The translations under genes and the position numbers were made by a program. 64,000 nucleotides of DNA, taken from Gavia stellata (taxonomy: Eukaryota; Chordata; Aves; Gaviiformes; Gaviidae). This document shows, piece after piece, positions 60,231 through 64,000 of the stretch. The notes under the pieces were generated by a model. It was not told where the DNA came from. It ran no database searches and saw only the letters and a program-made list of their open reading frames with translations. The DNA lies in NCBI RefSeq assembly GCF_030936135.1, contig NC_082595.1, forward strand, positions 105,317,334 through 105,381,333, in the 5' to 3' direction. Positions within the stretch are counted from its first letter, which is position 1; each line of letters starts with the position of its first letter.

Positions 60231-60388
60231 TTAGAGGAGTGTTTTCTGATCAAAGAGCTGCAGGTCGAAACGGACCCAGACTTCGCCTGTTGGAACTTCA
60301 TGCAGCAGTAAGTGTTTAGTCATGGGGCCTTTGCTTTCTTGTTCTGTTCTGATTTTTGCTACTGGAACTTCAGTGCGACCCAAAAAAT
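60231..60388 (-). CDS. ITSN2: ITSN2 terminal coding exon (C2 end)
   Basis: Reads [20 protein letters not shown] to FDQKTLL-stop, TAA at 60233-60231. Acceptor is GCCCAACAG. Confidence 0.95.
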
Positions 60389-63300
60389 CTGTTGGGCAAG
60401 TGACAAAGACGTTAAGCTTAGAAAACTGGAAAAGCATCAGGTTAAGCAGCAATGCTGCACAGTATATATTCAGTTCCAGAGCACTGCTCCCAAGCCTCCT
60501 GTTTGACTAGCCCTCAGCCCTGTGTGAATCAGCCAGCAGTGACGAAAAAGCGTCTTTTTAGAAGACAAAACTGCTTTGGAATTAGGATGGAAAACATGCC
60601 TTCATGTCACAGTTTGATCTACGAGCTTTAAAAATACAGTTCCCTTTCAGAAAAACAATTTCAAATGTTCTCCTGTCTTAGAGCTGGAAGGTCAGAGGTA
60701 AGTGATGGAACCTGTTTACAAGTTAGCTGCAGTGCTATGAAGACAATAAAAAAACATTCAACTATTTTGGCTCAGCCAACTTTTAATTAGGCTTATGTAT
60801 CATTCTTTTCACAAGAACAATGACCTTGAATAACTACTGCCACTCATAGGTTTACAGTCCTATTCAGAAATTATATACCCTCTTTGTGGCCATTTCACGT
60901 ATAAACATCTTTGTGTGTGTGTGTGCATTAAAAAGTTTACCATGAACTGAAAAAACAACAGACTCAGCTGTCCAACGGCAAAAAGAAGCCTCACAAAGTC
61001 ATGTTACCTCACAGGAGAAAGGACTGAGCTATAGCTACACATAGGGCAACTCAGGTCAAGGCAGTACCTTGCAAATCTGAAATAATGAACTGTGTGTCAG
61101 AGCCCTGAAAAAGCACTTAACCTTTTAAGGAGTATTAGAAGCTACCGACTGCCAAAAACATGTTCAGTTTCCAAGGAAAAAAAGAAAGCTTATGAAGCTG
61201 TTGATGTGTGAATATAACCTAGCACCTTATATCTGGGCATCACCTACAGTGAGAAAGAAAATCTTCTGCTTTCAACTTCTCTGTCTCCCCAGTCTGACAA
61301 AATAATAATTCTGTGTCTGATACAAAAGCCAGAGTGGGGTGAAATGTGACTGCCCAGAGCTCTTGGCTCTGGAGGGCTACTGAACCTCTTGAGTAAGGAG
61401 GCGTTGGTTTTACACAACATTTCTCAGGAAGCAATCACACCTACAAGCTCTTGGAGCTGCTGGTGAGGAACTGTGTACCCCAAGTCACAAAAAAGCGTTC
61501 TTTTCCTAGAACAAATGTTCACACTTACCATCAGGTGAGAACTGATCCCTGTCAAACATGGTGATACACAGGACATCCTGATACAGATCCTTAATGAAGA
61601 ACTGGCAGTTGAAGTTCCACTTGGGGTTCAAGGTGTCCTGCAGGGTCCTCGTAGTGTAGCTCTGAGAGCCCATGCTGATTTCACAATACGGGTTGCTCTT
61701 CCCTAAACACAGAAAAAGCAGTGAAACACCTCTGCAGCACAGAAACCTCCCTCCCCATCTGGAGGGTGCCTGGACACACATCAATGCTGCTGTCCAGAAG
61801 ATGTGGGTCAGGCAGTCCCTATATCCTAGAGCAGCACAGAGCTGGTTCTTCTGAAGCTAAATAATGGCTAATTCATTCAGAAGCTGTAGCTGAAACCACA
61901 GTGTTTCCCAATCACCAAAGTCCTCTCAGCAAGCCTTTCCAAACGTTGCAGGAATAAAAGTGATTTGACACTATTTCCTTCACTTACCATTGGGCTTACA
62001 GGCCTTTAGCTCTGTTGCTTCAATCACGTGCACCATCAAGCGTCCTATTCCTGAGGTCTTCTGTGAGCGAGCTGGGAACAAAGAAGTCAGAAATAAATAG
62101 ATTGGTTGCAACTGTAAAAACTGGCAATAGATCTGAAGAGGGAGATCCTCCACAGACACTGTGGCACCCTCCAGAAAAGGCCCTGCCCATGTGTCCAGGT
62201 GGATGAGAGGGAAATACAGAACCCGGCAGGTACCTTGATAAGCCTTTTCACGTTTCTTCTTCTCAGTTTCGATGTACTGCTCTGATGCTGCTTTGATTTT
62301 CTGGACCCAGGCAGTGCTGCAAAGAGCAATCCCTATGGTCAGGGTCATACCACAGGCAGGAAATTCCTCAGTATCAGCGACTCTGCCCCAATCGCTTTTG
62401 CCATTTTTCCCCCCCGCTGGGTTTCAGAGGCATCACAAACCAAGTTAGCTCAAGGACTAAAGCAATGGATGGAGTTTTAGGATTTAATCTTATGCCACAT
62501 TTCCACATCAGCCTAAATAAATCAAAGTGGAGCTGCTGTTTTATTAAAGACTTCTGGGTCACATTAAAGACTTGACCAGGACTGGGGAAGAATCCTATGG
62601 GATGCTGGACTTTGCAGCCCTAAACTATTCTATATGACTGTAACATCAACGAGCAGTAGACAACATTCTGGATTCCATTACAAGAGCTGCCACACAAGCA
62701 GAACAAAATGAGAGAAAACTTGTAATTCAAATGAGTCAGACGAGTTTATTTCCTGACCGAGAGACTAAACCCTGTTCTTCAACTCGGAGATCCCCACGTC
62801 TGCGCACTGGAAACACAGCCTACAGCCATAGTCAACAAGTTTAAGCTCAGATCTGCATTTTCACTACTCACCGCTCATTGATGTTGTCAGTTTTAAGCGT
62901 GTAAACTCTGTCAATGTGTGATATGTGGAAAACTGGCTCATCACTTGAAGGGTCTGTGGGCAATTTCACTAGGACTTCGTTAAGGAAAACAGGCTGAAAG
63001 AAAAGCAAACATCACTGTGGCAGCGCCACCCTCACAATAAGCAGAAACTCTACAGAGATGTTTATATACTGTAGGGAAAATGAAAGTCGTAGGACACAGG
63101 ATGATGAACAATCAGATCACCATGTAAAGGATGTGAGAAAGCACTGAGAGAAAAACTACTCTGGTGATACACCCTATTCCGTCTTCCTAGATGACGAGCT
63201 TTGTGAAAGGGGTAGGACTGCATAAGCAGAGCTGCAGTGCAGAGCTTGGAAATCCTGGAAACCTCTCAGCTTCCCTGTCAGAAAAGAGGCCCCAATACTT

Positions 63301-63935
63301 ATCTTCCCAACTCCAAAATCTTGAGAATACGCACTGTGTGGACACAGAGACAAAAGTTTTGCACCTTTTACTGTTTTCTAAAGAAGGACAAGCATTTTCT
63401 TGTGGATGCAGGAACTTGTGCAAAATTAAGTCAAGGCTCCTGCTTCTGAACAGCCCACTCAGCTGCTCAGCCACGATGCTATTTCTGCCCTTTCACCCCA
63501 AAGTGGACAAAAGTGTTTACTAAACCAAGACACAGAAGCCTGTCCTTTTCCAGGGACTAAGCCAAACAGCATTTGTGCATGTTGGCTGCCAGTATGTGCC
63601 CATACGACAGCAAATGATCAGACAGGGCCAGACAGCTAATCCCATCAGGAAGAACAGCATTCCTCATCAGAAGCCAGGTCCCACTGTATCAACATGACCA
63701 CGGGGCACCTTGATTCACTCACCATTTTATACATTTTGAACTGGGAGTTGGATTTGGGGCTGAACAGTTTATCGGAGTTGGAAGAGACAAACTGTTTAAC
63801 CATGTAGGTGAGCAGGAGGAAGTCATTGAAAAGGAAGCCGTACAGCTCCTTACTGCTCTTGGCCTTGTACAGCTTGCCACTGTGCAGGAGTTTCCGTGGT
63901 CCCAAGCAGTTTGTGAGGGAGTTGAACACTGGTTG
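60231..63935 (-). CDS. ITSN2: ITSN2 (intersectin-2), C-terminal six coding exons, partial
   Basis: Intersectin-2, an endocytic scaffold whose long form is a Cdc42 exchange factor (EH-EH-coiled coil-five SH3-DH-PH-C2). Reverse-strand exons: 63723-63935, 62872-62993, 62234-62316, 61988-62071, 61529-61702, 60231-60388. They give 277 C-terminal residues with consistent phases. The first two cover the C-terminal PH domain part ([51 protein letters not shown], then [20 protein letters not shown]). The last three are the C2 domain, from [20 protein letters not shown] to [17 protein letters not shown]. The ending QKTLL marks ITSN2; ITSN1 ends differently. In the C2 calcium loops, SNPY replaces the usual SDPY, while [10 protein letters not shown] is retained. 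The rest of the gene lies beyond 64000. Confidence 0.95.
60389..61528 (-). other. ITSN2 intron; nothing recognised
   Basis: A 1.1 kb intron with a short (GT)n run near 60911-60926. No other feature was seen. Confidence 0.8.
61529..61702 (-). CDS. ITSN2: ITSN2 coding exon (C2 middle)
   Basis: 174 bases, reads [31 protein letters not shown] and FDRDQFSPD. Acceptor is TTTAG; donor is ATG|GTAAGT. Confidence 0.95.
61988..62071 (-). CDS. ITSN2: ITSN2 coding exon (C2 start)
   Basis: 84 bases, reads [20 protein letters not shown] to ACKPNG. Acceptor is TTCCCAG; donor is ATG|GTAAGT. Confidence 0.95.
62234..62316 (-). CDS. ITSN2: ITSN2 coding exon (PH-C2 linker)
   Basis: 83 bases, reads [20 protein letters not shown], then KREKAYQ: the PH terminal helix and a charged linker. 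Donor is AAG|GTACCT. Confidence 0.94.
62317..62871 (-). other. ITSN2 intron; nothing recognised
   Basis: A 555-base intron with no recognised elements. Confidence 0.8.
62872..62993 (-). CDS. ITSN2: ITSN2 coding exon (PH domain)
   Basis: 122 bases, reads [40 protein letters not shown] and a split Arg codon. Acceptor is TTTCTTTCAG; donor is GCG|GTGAGT. Confidence 0.95.
62994..63722 (-). other. ITSN2 intron; nothing recognised
   Basis: A 729-base intron with no recognised elements. Confidence 0.8.
63723..63935 (-). CDS. ITSN2: ITSN2 coding exon (PH domain)
   Basis: 213 bases, phase 0, reads [20 protein letters not shown], then [20 protein letters not shown]. Acceptor is CTCTCCTAG; donor is ATG|GTGAGT. 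It is the most upstream ITSN2 exon in the window; 63936-64000 is intron. Confidence 0.95.
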
Positions 63936-64000
63936 CTAGGAGAGACAAAACCCGTTAGTAGCAGCAAGTTAACGCAGACATCAGTTCCTGCTCCTGCTCC

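Noticed and set aside
61156-61165. AAACATGTTC, a p53 half-site match
   Set aside because: A single half-site in an ITSN2 intron, far from TP53I3; expected by chance.

Overview
This is vertebrate nuclear DNA: spliced genes, GT-AG introns of hundreds to thousands of bases, CpG islands, and no operons. Four or more CR1 LINE copies, two of them ending in the octamer-type tail (ATTCTGTG)n, and compact introns point to a bird. The species cannot be read from the sequence. The gene order FKBP1B - SF3B6 - TP53I3 - PFN4 - FAM228 - ITSN2 matches the block known from human 2p23.

Layout. 1-13 kb: no recognised exon; one fairly young CR1 at 10.2-11.1 kb. 13.4-16.8 kb: the last two coding exons and 3' UTR of FKBP1B (+), with the first two coding exons not found here. 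16.8-22.6 kb: gene-poor spacer with one CR1. 22.6-26.6 kb: complete SF3B6 (-, 4 coding exons, 125 aa) under a CpG-island promoter. 27.1-31.6 kb: complete coding part of TP53I3 (-, 5 coding exons, 334 aa), including an intron that appears to use a GC donor. 34.4-40.8 kb: complete coding part of PFN4 (-, 4 coding exons, 129 aa). 41.8-43.1 kb: a second CpG island, shared head-to-head by PFN4 (-) and a FAM228-family gene (+). 42.8-59.3 kb: FAM228 (+, 9 modelled coding exons). 59.3-64 kb: the last six coding exons of ITSN2 (-, end of PH domain and C2 domain), which runs out of the window.

Biology. FKBP1B is the FK506-binding prolyl isomerase (FKBP12.6) that sits on ryanodine receptors. SF3B6 (p14) is the U2 snRNP protein next to the branch-point adenosine. 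TP53I3 is an NADPH quinone oxidoreductase. PFN4 is a testis-biased profilin. FAM228 proteins have no known function. ITSN2 is an endocytic scaffold and Cdc42 exchange factor. These genes form no common pathway. The most suggestive regulatory link is the shared PFN4/FAM228 promoter, which carries an RFX X-box-like palindrome, paired ZNF143-type motifs, paired inverted CCAAT boxes, and NRF1 and YY1 sites. That set fits a ciliary or spermatid programme (inference).

All exon limits were derived by eye from reading frame, splice consensus and recalled human protein sequences; none was tested by alignment. No LTR element, CRISPR array, tRNA or rRNA was recognised.
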